Below, one piece after another: positions 11,646 to 22,379 of a DNA stretch of 64,000 nucleotides (the first letter of the stretch is position 1; each line of letters begins with the position of its first letter). The DNA lies in assembly GCA_017591395.1 (NCBI GenBank), contig WEDG01000466.1:310001-374000 (forward strand), written 5' to 3'. A program made the position numbers and the translations under genes. The stretch is from Schistocephalus solidus (Eukaryota; Platyhelminthes; Cestoda; Diphyllobothriidea; Diphyllobothriidae). The notes under the pieces were generated by a model. That model did no database searches. It had not been told where the DNA came from and was given only the letters and a program-made list of their open reading frames with translations.

Positions 11646-12650
11646 GTAAGAAATAATGGAAGAAAATTGTCATTCGCAGATAGGGTCGCTCTAATGAAAT
11701 TATGCCATAAAAACGCATTGCTCGTTTGAGAAACCCATAATCAAGGAATTTCACGATCAGAGTTCGTGGACAGATAGAGGGAAACATCAGACAGAGGATG
11801 TCAGTAGTTAGGAGCTCTCGTTAAACAACCGAAAGGAAGTTCAAGTTTCTAAGGCCTAATATGGAGGACGTTTATAATCCATGCTGAGTACATTTTATTT
11901 TTGAATGGTAATCTAAAATAATTTTAGTATAGTTATCCCCCGACAGTTTTCGCTCCCTTCGTGTCCTCGATGTCCGCTATTAGACTCTCACCCCCCCTAA
12001 ACACGTAGTTGTGGATCTTGCAACGGACGCTTAAGAAAACTACCGTTTGTGATTGCATATGCGAAGAAAAGAAGAAATACTGAATTGACCAAACGGTTGA
12101 TATTTGCTGCTGACTGACAAATTGCATGGATATATTGGATCATCCATCAGGTAACTCGGTGCATTGAGAAGTCTATAGCGGAGTGTCTTCCACTGCAGAC
12201 TGTAGTATCGTATTCAAGACTAAAAATATTTCCAATAATCCATAAAAACACTGAATGTTAGGGAATGAAATGTACCAATGCATATTCCCTTACGTTGGTT
12301 AGCTAATCAACGTATCTAATGATTTCTCAATGGTGAGCATTTTTCGAAATGGATGGACCAGGGATAAGGATAGGCCCTCCGGGTGCAGTCGAGGAAGATT
12401 GGAGCTACTTAGCTCTAGGCTCATAAAAATGCGTCTTCAAGCCTAGACCAAGCCTACCAAGATGACTACATGATCCAAAAATACCCCCTTATTTCAACAC
12501 TTTTCAGGGAAAAAAGAGGTAGCCCCAGCGTCCGCTAGATCAAATTGTTTATTTGGAACAATCAACACCGAATCGATCGAAATGGTTCAGGTCGAATTTT
12601 GAGCAACAGAATGCAGGTTAATCCTTGTTATACTGCTTGACACACTTCAA
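11646..12650. other. Unassigned sequence
   Basis: No gene, RNA or repeat recognised. Confidence 0.4.
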
Positions 12651-12659
12651 GCTATCACT

Positions 12660-12726
12660 GTGCACTAAAAGCCGTCGCTTAGAAGGCGGCCAACCGACGG
12701 TATAACTGGGACCTTTCAGTCAGTTC

Positions 12727-12778
<52 letters not shown>

Positions 12779-13034
12779 AGGTGTGGTGGCACGCCTAGGG
12801 GCGGCAGGACTTAGGGGACCCGGCCGCGCCAGCCACCTGCGTCCTCTCCCCCCTCCGGTCTTCTTGACTCTGTCTTGACACCGGGCTCAGGTGGGGAGGA
12901 GGAGAGAGTGCGGTAGATGCAGCGCAAGTCTACTATCACTTTAAACTAAATCACGCGCAAGTCACCGTCCCTGCTCCATTTTCCCGTGGAGAATACGGTG
13001 GACGTCGTCGAAATCGACGGTCGAACTGTCGTCG

Positions 13035-13040
<6 letters not shown>
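12660..13040 (+). repeat. C-rich dispersed repeat, copy 1
   Basis: Contains, in order: aaagccgtcgcttagaaggcggc; a (GT)n tract; tggtggcacgcctaggg; the C-rich block ending gtcttgacaccggg; ggtagatgcagcg; a closing 'gaaatcgacggtcgaactgt'. The same order returns at 13,205-13,440 and 23,560-23,790, and in reverse at 22,380-22,700. It is a dispersed non-coding family with no coding content seen. Confidence 0.7.
12729..12776 (+). repeat. (GT)n microsatellite
   Basis: Uninterrupted GT dinucleotide tract inside the C-rich dispersed repeat. Confidence 0.98.

Positions 13041-13113
<73 letters not shown>
13037..13113 (+). repeat. (GT)n microsatellite
   Basis: Uninterrupted GT tract of about 38 repeats at the end of C-rich repeat copy 1, growing out of a gtcgtcgtcgt motif. 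Confidence 0.98.
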
Positions 13114-13116
<3 letters not shown>

Positions 13117-13199
13117 GGGTCGACTGGCACACCACAACATATGCTGCATTAAGTCCTTCTAATTAGGACATCTACGGCACTCCCACTTAGTGGGGTTTC

Positions 13200-13445
13200 G
13201 AACCAGTTTGGTGGCACGCTTAGGTGTGGGTTCCCACCGCGCCAGCCAGCTGCACCCTCTCCCGCCTCCGGTGTCTGTAATGAAACCGGGCCCGAGTGGG
13301 GGAGTGGAATACAGGGTGAAGTAGATGCTGCGAAAGTCTAAATGCACAGTGAGCTAAACCACGGGCCTGTCACCGTCTCTGTTCCAACCTTGCTGTGGGG
13401 TACACGGCAGACCTCACCAGAATCAACGGTGGGACTGTTAAATTT
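13200..13445 (+). repeat. C-rich dispersed repeat, copy 2
   Basis: Diverged direct copy of 12,779-13,030: ggtggcacgcttaggtgtgg, ccaccgcgccagccagctg, gtagatgctgcgaaagtc, and agaatcaacggtgggactgtt at the end. An open frame across it (13,342-13,587) is incidental. Confidence 0.7.
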
Positions 13446-14210
13446 GCATACAACACCAGGTTCATGTGGTTTTTCTTCTTCGTTTGTTGATTCTGGAACT
13501 GTAAAATGTGCTTGCGACATTACTTATGCTGATTTGGCTTGCACAGGAGATTTTAAATATTTAAAAATCCAAAACTTCACCGACTAGCTGTTCGACTTCC
13601 GTCATAACATGACTTGAAGAACGCTTTTTCTTTCAAGGTCTCATTCCTATTTTCGTATGATTTACTAAATAGACGAATTGATAGGTCAAATTGGTTTCAT
13701 TGAGCATTTCTATAGTTTGATTATAATGAGCCCACCACAGCCGTAAGCTAAAACCTCTGTAAATGGAGTTTTCAAACTGCCTGTTTAAATTTGGGTCTAT
13801 TACTTAAAATATGTTCTTTCAAAGGTCACCTACCCGTTATATTTTATAGGACAGCGAATTAACGCTATTGACAGTAATCCCCAAAAGTAAGTCTAGCATC
13901 AGACAACCGCAAAAGTATTTTTTCCAATCGGTTGTGCGTGTGTGTTTTAATTGAGGGCTTGGGGGATTCGCGAAAGTCTACGACCGGAAGGGAGAGCAGT
14001 GCACGCAAGTCCCAATTTCCTGTTCCAGTCGGCTGTGTCACCCAGCTCGAATCGGTCTTTTCTTGAACGATTTCTATTTCCCTCAATGACAATTTGACTA
14101 CTCTCTCATATCGTTGAATAAGTTAATTTGTAAAAAGGTATTTCTGCGTCGATGAGCTCCCGTGATGCGCAAAGTACTGGGTAACTAAAACCTCCGTTGC
14201 ACACTCCAAG
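13446..14210. other. Unassigned sequence
   Basis: No gene or repeat recognised. Confidence 0.4.
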
Positions 14211-14214
14211 CATT

Positions 14215-14345
14215 CCCTACCAGCAAGTGTTACCGTAAGAAGGGGACTCTGAAATCCCAATTTTCGGCTTGTTATCTGTCGTCGGCCAGTCCTAGCCGGA
14301 CCCTAAGACGGGAAATCATGGACCCCGAACCTTGAATCTTCCTTA
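14215..14345 (-). mobile_element. Decayed SINE remnant
   Basis: Weak minus-sense match (ctgaaatcccaattttcggcttgttatctgtcgtcggccagtc on plus, in pieces). The order of the ribozyme-bearing part and the B-box-like 'ccgaaccttgaatc' is kept, but the hammerhead core is lost. Confidence 0.5.
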
Positions 14346-14354
14346 CATATACAG

Positions 14355-14640
14355 AGATGACTATACAGTTCAAGTCCATCTGTGATCTCGAGTGGGCAAA
14401 AGTCGTCTGTGTCGACAGACAGCATTTACCACAGTACTCTAAGATGTATGTGTGCAGTTACTTGAGTATATTCCGACAGGAGCTCAGCCAACAGTATACC
14501 CAGGCGGTAGAGTTCACGTCACTGCAATCAGTACTGGCTCAGTTGTGCATTTTTCGCAAAACCTTATTTTATACGAAAACTTGTGCAAGACAATGACACA
14601 TGTTTCCTCAACGAAAACCCCTGAGGTTAGAAGGAGAATG
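14355..14640 (+). repeat. Dispersed repeat, copy A
   Basis: Direct relative of 17,138-17,360. Shared words in order: tgactatac-gttcaagtccatctg, cagacagcattt, gacag-a---ccaggcggt, cctcaacgaaaac. Function unknown. Confidence 0.65.
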
Positions 14641-14749
14641 CAAGGCGATTATATGCATATATCTGGAAGGACAACATAAACAGATCTCTCGGTGGGCTGG
14701 TTTACTCATCTACGGTTTCGCACTCCAACTCGAACGCAGGATCGTAAAC

Positions 14750-15600
14750 GGACAAGGATGAAAAACAAGAAGACGAAGGAGCGACGAGTACATGGACCGA
14801 AATATATTTGATTGACCGGGTTTGATGCTCGTGTGAGTTAATTTCAGTCTCGTGAGCGCTGCGGTGAGGTGGTTTCATGCTAATCACATGACCTCCGACC
14901 GGCTCCCCTCTTATTTTCCGCCCGCGTCAGTCGTCTGCCCAGCGTCATTTTGTTCGACTGTCTTAATGGCCTGGTCCGAACGGACTGGAGCCTCGGGCCT
15001 AGCGTCTGGTCAGGCTCGAGTCCGTTCGGTCAAGGTCACTATAACAGTCGGGCGAATTTAGGTTGCAGACACTGTTACGGAAAATAGGGAGAGCGCTGGG
15101 CGTGATACATGAAACCACCTACGCACCTGAGCAAATTACTCAATCAAACTGTATCGAAATATGTACTCGGACAACTGAGACTAGCGCAAAATAGAAGGGG
15201 AGCCGGCTGAGGTCACGTGACCACCATTGAACCCGCCCTCGCCTCCGCGCTCACGATACTGAAATTAACTCACACTAGCACCAACACCTGGTCAATCCGT
15301 TGACTGACGCGGGGCCGGCCAAAAAGCACGATGATCTGCCAATAGTTAGGACGGCCACAAAGAGGGCAAAGGTCACGCGAGCCTACCAGCGGCCTAATCA
15401 ACAGCGAACTGGCAGGTCAAAGTTCGTGCGTCGAGCACCGGATATAATATCAGACAGGTATGAAGGCCGAGGCAGTCAAGTCCAGCAGGAAGAACCACCA
15501 CACTGCTCGATGATGGAATCTAGAGGGTTGCCGAAACGTCAGTTAAAATATTTTCCGGTTTATGAACTCATTCCTTCGTCTTCTTCGGTGATATGATGAA
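14750..15600. mobile_element. Fold-back element with long inverted arms
   Basis: Arms at about 14,808-14,945 and 15,165-15,302 are inverted copies. Both contain gtgtgagttaatttcagt, then gtgagcg, then a ccggctcccct block. The pairing resumes further out, where gaagacgaagga at 14,770 matches its complement near 15,580. That implies about 240 bp (about 15,300-15,540) was inserted into the right arm or lost from the left. The centre contains gtccgttcgg/ccgaacggac, itself an inverted pair. No coding sequence is recognised. Confidence 0.7.
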
Positions 15601-15971
15601 CACGAGAAGATATATGAACCTCAAATCTTCACCACGCATATATGAAGGAATTGGAAGGCAGGTATCCCAAAAAATATAAGGAAAAACCTTCAAATATGCA
15701 TACATTTTCACTACTTAGCCACGTAATCGACATCCCCTGGGTTGCGAAATGTCTAGGCCACTGGCGTTCATTGATCCATAATGCCTGAGGGAACATCCGA
15801 CCTCAGCTGGAAATTAAAGTGGTTTCATCTATCTTTGTTGCGTAATCGAAATCATCTACTGAGTCACTTCTATAGAAGTCGTATTGGCCAAGAACCTTCG
15901 TTCTCTTATGAATAAGGAAAAGAAGACCGTATATGCTTTCTTCAAGTTAACAAAATTTCAAAAGACAATTT

Positions 15972-16011
15972 GGCGAGCATACGTTAACTTTGGATAAATT
16001 CTCATCAGGCC
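15972..16011 (-). ncRNA. Hammerhead-like motif, left arm (broken)
   Basis: Minus-strand sequence with stem I GGC/GCC, CTGATGA, GAATTTATC, then CAAA where GAAA is expected. The catalytic G12 is replaced by C, so this copy should be inactive. Compare 16,450-16,489. Confidence 0.5.
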
Positions 16012-16076
16012 TTTACATTTATATCACTGTGTCATTAAGTCAAATATGCGGGTAAGTAGAACAAATTGTACGGTTG

Positions 16077-16415
16077 TCAGGGTGGGGGGAAGGGAGGGAG
16101 GGGGAAAGAAACGAAATTGCGGTCTGTTTTCTGATCATGGTCAGAGGAATCGTGGCCGCCGGGACAGGTAATTAGATGCGGGCGGCTAAATTGGTGGCTT
16201 TCGGCCACGGTAATTGCGGCGCCTGTATAAGGTTCTTTTGAGCGCACAGGACCGGTTTGCCTAGCCTGATTGCAGCTGTTTTTTGCCATAGCCAACAGAC
16301 ACTGTCCAAGGAAATTTGAATAGGTTGAGGGGACCTTGTAAATTACCCGGAAGGCCTCTTTGGCATTTACACGATGGCCTGTGTCTACCACATGCGCGAG
16401 GATACCTACCCGCAT
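16077..16415 (-). pseudogene. Penelope-like polyprotein C-terminal fragment (pseudogene)
   Basis: A 112-codon open frame. Its start reads ILAHVVDTGHRVN, which fits the conserved HxxxTGHxxx segment near the end of GIY-YIG endonucleases in Penelope-like elements, followed by a hydrophobic 'LLAMAKN' helix. After about residue 55 the recognisable sequence continues in another frame as PVLCAQK ... LPWP, so there is at least one frameshift. The initial ATG lies inside the right terminal repeat and is not a natural start. The reverse transcriptase part is missing. The assignment rests on remembered motif resemblance. Confidence 0.45.
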
Positions 16416-16449
16416 ATTTGACTTAGTTGCACAGTGATATAAATGTAAA

Positions 16450-16489
16450 GGCCTGATGAGAATTTATCGAAAGCCAACGTATGCTCGCC
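16450..16489 (+). ncRNA. Hammerhead-like motif, right arm (core complete)
   Basis: GGC (16,450-16,452); CTGATGA (16,453-16,459); GAATTTATC as a weak two-base-pair stem II; GAAA (16,469-16,472); stem III AGC/GCT around an 8-nt loop; cleavage triplet GCTC with C17 at 16,486; then GCC closing stem I. All invariant core positions are present. Stem II is unusually short, so activity may be weak. Confidence 0.55.
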
Positions 16490-16659
16490 AAATTGTCTTT
16501 TGAATTTTTCAATTGGAATTTTCGCTACTTTAACAAAATTTGCGAAAAACATATTGCGTCAAGCCACTTGCGTGGTTACAGAATCTAAAGGTTAAATGCT
16601 GATTTAACAGGCCTCGAGCATTCACACTACAGTGGCTTTGCGCCAAACTCCAAACCCTT

Positions 16660-16775
16660 GGATTAAAGTTAGAGTTAAGTTAAGGGTCGGTGTTGGGAGT
16701 ATGATCATGATTTGACTCAGGGTTAAGCTTAATATCGTGTTAACTTAAGGCTTTGGATTTAGGTTATCAAATGGA
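16660..16775 (+). repeat. Degenerate TTAGGG-like block
   Basis: Run of drifted hexamers (ttagagttaagttaagggtcgg, actcagggttaagc). The fixed flank seen at the other composite copies is not obvious here. Confidence 0.6.
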
Positions 16776-17137
16776 CTCCGTCAGACTGTCCTCCGTGGGT
16801 TCATAAATGTAGCCACTGTACTTTGACTAGGCTGACACCCAGACATGTTTCTTTTTTACCTCTATGTCTCTGCTTTGTTTGAGCAGCAGCACTGACAATA
16901 GTTAATTAAATTTCATGGGTTGTGTCGTTGAAAGTGCATGCAGTCTGCGCTCTGCCACACAGATGCTAGGATGCGATGGGAGTGTCGGGCTGTCACCACA
17001 GCGTTGCCCATTGAGGGCGTTACTAGAGACTGCCACACCTTATACAAGGCGACTTCTTGGTTCTCACAGGGTAGTGAGTGCTGAAGTTCGCTATCGGATT
17101 GCGTTGCGTACTGCTCAGTTGCATCCTCTGCAGCAAT

Positions 17138-17360
17138 GACTATACGGTTCAAGTCCATCTGGTGGGTGAATCATCGTCTTCATGTCGGCAGACAGCATTT
17201 CCCGCAGTATATGTGTTCTTATGTGAAGGTGTACTAGCAGGAGCTGTGCCGACAGTAGAACCAGGCGGTGCAGTTAACTTCCCTGCAATCAAAAAATGAC
17301 TCAGTTGCGGATTTTTCCTATCACCACGTGTGTTTCCTCAACGAAAACCTTTGAGTAATT
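17138..17360 (+). repeat. Dispersed repeat, copy B
   Basis: Direct relative of 14,355-14,640 (see there), with several small deletions. Confidence 0.65.
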
Positions 17361-17364
17361 TCAG

Positions 17365-19660
17365 GACTATTAAAAAAACTACTTCTCTCGTCTGTCCAAT
17401 AAAACCCCACAAGGGGAAACGCACGTAAATTCTCTGATACAGCTACAAAAGTCGGAGACTTTCCCTTCTCTACAAATTCGCGCGAAATAATTTGTGCTGC
17501 TTTTCTAGTTCATAGGCCTGAGTAGCTCTTACATTTCACTTGCAACTATTGAGATACAAAGTATGACTAAGCAGCTGATTTTGACTCTTGGAAATGCTGG
17601 GAAACCAACGCGTTTACCAATTCTCAAAATTTTATGCACTGACAGAAGCTGCCACGTGACCGCTTATTGTGTTTTTTTACCCATAATGTATCAGCCAGTA
17701 ACTTATGTTAAGTATTCATCAGAAAACCGGAATGAAGATAGTTGTTAGTTAGAACTCAGACGCAGAATATAACCTTGGAATCACTGTTGTACAGAGGACG
17801 GAAAGGTTTTCCAAGAAATTGATGAGATTGTTTCAAACACGAAGAAAAGCATAGGTGAGGCTGGCAACGATTAGTTAAAAAAACTTCATTCATACGCGTC
17901 ACCCTTTCCGGATTTGACTGAAAAATCTTCCAGTTCTCTTTGGCGAGAATAAACCTGAAAAAAACGACCATGCATGCTTTGTTATCCTTCTAGGAATTTC
18001 CAGGTGCGATGCAAATTTGCACGGTTTTCATGAAATTGACTTATAAAAATATACATTAAACATGGCAGTTTGGGTAATAATACTAACATTTGAGGCACTT
18101 ACCTCCGCAGTTTGGTGGTGCCACATAACCCTGGAATGTAGAATCTTTTGAAATTTTGATAAAATCGATTCCTCTTTCTGTATGCTGTAGCTTTTTATCC
18201 CGCTTCAACATAGTTTTCCACACCGTCGGCATCATTTCTCCGTTGATGAAGGCAGACGTCAAACTACATAAAAATCACTTTTTCCAACTCACCTTCATCC
18301 TCTGGGCAGCTGCCAGAAGGGACGATCTCGTTTCCAGTCGTTTCCTGCATACATTTGTTTATTCCCGGAAAGGGATAGAAATTGCCCTCAAAACGCCAGT
18401 TCCGACAAATAAAGCGTTTATTCGAGGAACTTTATTTTTGAATTGTCCCAGGAACCCAGCACGAATTTCATCTGCTGTAGAGGAGTGCTGTCAAAGCGAG
18501 GGTGACAATCATGTTATTCCGCCTCTGGTCGACCCCTAAGAAAGTCACAAAAGACCATCGGCAATCATGCCACGGTAGGAGAGCCCTGGACATATCCTCG
18601 TCACTGCGACCTGCAGGCACGGCTCCGACTATAAAGACAAAAGGTTGAACGCAAACACAGATAGAAAGTACTGTATTCGGTGGAGAATGAAGGGTGCATA
18701 GGTTGGAGCGAGTTGACAGCTGGGAGAGACGCCAAGTCCGCGTGTCTTGAGCGATGGCCTGTTTGTGTCAGCCTTGAATATGCTCTTCCCACTTGCATTG
18801 TTGTGATTGGTCAAAAACCAGATAGTGCCTCGAGGGTTCACTGAGTGTCCAGAGCCGACTGGAGCAATAAAAGGCCTCAGAATGCCAGGCATACGTGCAA
18901 GTTTACATCCAAACGTAGTATCTCTGCAGGTGATCGGAATAGGACCAGTTTCCCAAGAAACATTTCCGAATTGACCTTCTTCTAGGTCAACCTTCCTGAT
19001 ACTTTCGTTTCTAGCGAAAAAATATGACACATTTCCGTCCAGCATTTGGAGCATAACTTCCTGGTGGAGGCAACTCATTAATTGTTAACTATCACCTGTT
19101 CTTTGGATTTCGGTAGAAGTCATACAAGTAAACCCGCGTTTCATTGTCAGTGCCAACTCGAACGAGTGTACTTCCGAAGATTGATAGTCACTCGTGCTGA
19201 CCGAAAATAAACATATTATATTATTCGTAATTCACAACGTCCCATGGATCACGAGAAATTTGAAATAAGCTTGAAATGGAGCTTGCAATGCAACAAATTC
19301 AAGAATTACTGAATGCCGAATGTTCACATCTCAGTGTCTCCTAGCCATAACATTCAAGAAGATTGTATTCCTAAGACATCCTTATCTGAGAAAGTTCTTG
19401 TAGGAAGCCAAGACCGGTTTTAGTAAATATTAACAATCGCCAGAAAATTGTTTTCTATTTCAGTAGTTTTTTTCTGAAATATGCACTCGCATTGCCGGTT
19501 CGACGAAAGCGTACCCAGAAACAAGTACGCCATCTTATTTAAAATAAGCTAATATTTTGTTCCCTGCTAACCAGCTTTAAAACTTCATTTAAGTCACATT
19601 TTCGCGTAGAAATTATTTTTAAATAATTAGAGACTGTGATAAATTTGAATAGTTAATTTG
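17365..19660. other. Unassigned sequence with two chance-length open frames
   Basis: The longest frames are 18,156-18,539 on plus (127 codons) and 18,629-19,078 on minus (149 codons). Neither shows a domain, signal peptide or clear splice context that I recognise. With a stop about every 20 codons, a few frames this long are expected by chance in 64 kb, so I do not call genes. Confidence 0.4.
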
Positions 19661-19663
19661 ACC

Positions 19664-19740
19664 CGGTGGTCTCGGTTCAATTAACACCCCCGACAAAAGG
19701 CCAAGGTTTTAGTACAAAGAATGCTCTAACCACCGAGATC
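19664..19740 (-). repeat. tRNA-like SINE head, family 2, decayed
   Basis: On the minus strand gatctcggtggttagagca ... gtactaaaacc follows the same order as the better copies at 19,966 and 30,458. The B box reads ttgaaccgag rather than ttcgaatcc. Confidence 0.5.
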
Positions 19741-19965
19741 ATCGAATCTTTCACAGTTGGGTCAAATCAAGCATTGAAATCTGTTAAAACCCCCGAGCTA
19801 CTTAATTGCCTCTGGTAGTCGACTCGTGGTTTCTAGATTAATTTTTTTAAGGAATTATCCTTGGACAGTCAACTTACTCTAGGAGAAGTGGTGGATTCCA
19901 TACGTTGCAGTAGGCTAGGTGGGTAGCTTAACCCAAGTATAATTAAACTCGCGACTTCCAATGGG

Positions 19966-20045
19966 GCCTCGTAGCTCTAGCGGATAGACCGTTGGCTATA
20001 CTAAAGCCTTCCCCTTGTTGCCGTGTGTTCGAATCCCACCGAGGC
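19966..20045 (+). repeat. tRNA-like sequence, family 2
   Basis: GCCTCGTAGCTC (A-box region), then GGCT-ATACTAA-AGCC as anticodon arm (U33 present, anticodon ACT), a long variable region ccttccccttgttg, and gtgTTCGAATCCcac as T arm with one mismatched pair. The acceptor can form with cgaggct. Upstream flank 'acccaag-t--attaaactc' is shared with the copy at 30.5 kb. It therefore belongs to a dispersed element, not a free-standing functional tRNA gene. Confidence 0.6.
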
Positions 20046-20092
20046 TGTTAAGTTGTTCACAAATGGACCAAATAAAAATTTTAAATGTTCCT

Positions 20093-20130
20093 TTTTAAAA
20101 TAAAATAAAATAAAAATAAAATTTAAAAAT
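20093..20130 (+). repeat. A-rich (AAAAT)n tract
   Basis: Short run of aaaat/aaataaaa words about 50 bp downstream of the tRNA-like sequence. It could be the A-rich 3' tail of that element. Confidence 0.7.
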
Positions 20131-20284
20131 TAACGTTTCCCTTCATCAAGGATGACTACCGCCTGGTGCGCTAATTGCTTGATGGCTGGCATACGGGTCG
20201 TTGGTAAGGATGCTTGTATGACCGCTTGACCAGGCTACGAGAAAAGAACCCCCCCTCAATGCACGTATTTTTGCGCCAACTTCC

Positions 20285-20625
20285 AAGGAAATTATGCTTA
20301 GGATTAAGGTGAGTTATAGGGTTAAATTTAGCGTTAGGTTAACTTTTGAGGTAAAGGTCAGAGTTGTGGTTAGGGTCATGATTGTGGTGGATGTGAAGGG
20401 TATTATAGTGTTACCTGAAGAGTTTAGGCTTAGGGTAGGGCTAGGGTTAAGATTAAAGAGGGAGTTTAGTTTTATGTTGGGGTCAGTGTTGGCGTTAATA
20501 CACGGGTCCATTTGCCCTTCCTGAAATTTGTCATATGACCACATATTTTAAGCGGGTGGGGCAGTTTCTATTCCCGTGTCCTGTTTAGGCAGCCACATAA
20601 TGCATTCCTTCTTTTAAACGTAACT
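20285..20625 (+). repeat. Composite TTAGGG-like repeat
   Basis: Hexamer block 20,295-20,500 (gggctagggttaagattaaag style), then the fixed flank ending in tcctgtttaggcagccacataa. Same order and strand as 8,690-8,970. Confidence 0.7.
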
Positions 20626-21590
20626 ATTGTGTGTTTGACATCGATTTTTATCGATTTATGTGTGCTAGGCACACTGGATTTCCACTTTTGAACCAAGGCA
20701 ACAATTTTGTGAAAACGAAACTAAAAAGTATGCTTTGAACAAGCCTCACCTGTTTAAAATACTTTGTTTGGCCGGGATCCCTATGAGCTCTACCACAAAA
20801 GGGATCAGCTGTAGAACACAGTACAGATGCTTTCATACCGTATGACAGCCGATTTTTCCCCGACCGGCTTTCCAATTAATAAAGGGAGCAGATGATAAAG
20901 GACTTGAGGCACATTATGTGAGTTGCTGAATAAATAGATCCTATTGTTAGGGGGAATCTACAGAGAGCCTTTACATATATGTTCGGTGGACCTGCACGAC
21001 AATCAAACCAGGAAGTTCAACCACTTCCTTCCAATACTATAGAGGGCTTCCTATGGACGCCCATCTACAATGCATTCTGCAGGTAGTTAAGATGGTGCAT
21101 GCTAGAAAATATTACCAATGAAATGGAAGAAAGAAATGTCATACTGAGTATGAAAAGCGAGCGAGTACAGAATGGCTCCTAACTTTCCCTCAAAGTCCAC
21201 TTGTTTGAGGCAAAATCTATCCATGTGTATGACGTTTGTGTTAAGTGAGTTTCGGTGACGGAAACTCGTTAGAGGGAAAGTGGCATACTTCGAAGCAAAA
21301 CCCGCCAGCCACATTGCCAGCCTGCTGCATTGCTGACAGCTCGGCTCCATCAAGACAATTGATGGTCTCTGAATCAGGAGAAGCGCGCCGCTGTTCAGTT
21401 TCAGTTAAACAACACTACTGAGAGTCAAATCTTAGATTTGGAAGCGTTGGGTAGCGCACTTCACAAGTGTCCTCAAGCGCCCTTTCATGTTCCCTGGTGC
21501 TGCCATCGACCAGATCCCGTAAGTGAAAACGAACAAAGACCTGGATATCCTCTTCCTTACCGAAAACAATCCAGGCTGTGCCGAAAGTTT
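20626..21590. other. Unassigned sequence
   Basis: No gene recognised. The reverse transcriptase similarity begins weakly near 21,600. Open frames at 21,415-21,773 on minus overlap the pseudogene and are incidental. Confidence 0.4.
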
Positions 21591-21599
21591 CCAGCGGGA

Positions 21600-22345
21600 A
21601 AGCAATGGGATCTGACGTAACCTCGGACAAGGTCCACAAGGGCGTTTGGCCCCATCTGATGGAAAAAATGGCAAAGATATTCCAGGAGATGCAGTGCCCA
21701 GGACGAGTTTTTCGGAATTTAAATGACGCAACCATCGTACATCTCTACAAGTAAATAGGGAATCAAAAACCACAGAGGCATCTCGCTGCTTAACATCACC
21801 GGGGAGATCTGTGTTCGTCTCTTCCTTTAACGTAGGAACAGCAGTCTAAGACAAGGGCTTCCACGGAAAGCTTCCGACGACACCGTGGAACAATTGAAAC
21901 GATCACCGCCGCCTGCAAACTACAAGATAAATTCCAGGAGATGCATACCTCTCTGTACTACCTTCTTGGACCATCGACAGGGTGAACCGCGTCAGGTTGT
22001 AGTAAATAATGCCGAAATTTGACTGTCATGAGCGATTCACGCAAATGGGACGTCAGGTTTACTAAGGGATAATGGCGCGCGTCACTGACAACGGGACGGT
22101 CTCCGAAGCATTTGCAGTGAACAACGGAGTGATGTAGGGCTGCGTGCTCTCTCCCACCCTCTTCAACATAATGTAGCCTGCTAAGCTGATGTACGTGTAC
22201 TCTGTTGAGTGCCCTGGGATTCGCATATTCTACAGAACTCATGACCATCTGCACAGTAACCGGCGCATGTAGGCACGTACGCATCTATCCACCAACCGAC
22301 AGTTCGACCGTCGATTTCAACGAGGTCCACCGTATGCTCCAAGGA
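21600..22345 (+). pseudogene. Non-LTR retrotransposon reverse transcriptase (pseudogene)
   Basis: Translated pieces in shifting frames follow a LINE-type reverse transcriptase: KIFQEMQCPGRVFRNLND then ATIVHLYK (about 21,665-21,750); FRRHRGTIETITAACKLQ (about 21,865-21,925); ARVTDNGTVSEAF; NNGV-GCVLSPTLFNIM (about 22,120-22,170); then PGIRI-YRT and an RRM segment. There are many in-frame stops and at least three frameshifts. The sequence degrades before the catalytic YADD/FADD box, which I cannot find. The family is a LINE common in flatworm genomes. The endonuclease and 3' end are absent. Confidence 0.85.
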
Positions 22346-22379
22346 AGGGTGGTGCAGGGACGGTGACTTACGCGTGAAT

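Larger units (their letters stand above)
15955..16505 (-). mobile_element. Penelope-like retroelement remnant with inverted terminal repeats
   Basis: Inverted arms of about 101 bp (15,957-16,058 and 16,404-16,504) flank a decayed coding fragment on the minus strand. The arms share a reversed block including catcaggcctttacatttat and caaatatgcgggta. Each arm contains a hammerhead-like motif. Penelope-like elements are known to carry hammerhead motifs in their terminal repeats and a GIY-YIG endonuclease at the C-terminus of their protein, and both fit here. The copy is severely 5'-truncated. Confidence 0.6.

Noticed and set aside
18629..19078. 149-codon minus-strand open frame
   Set aside because: No recognised domain or splice context, and this length is within chance expectation for 64 kb with stops every 20 or so codons.
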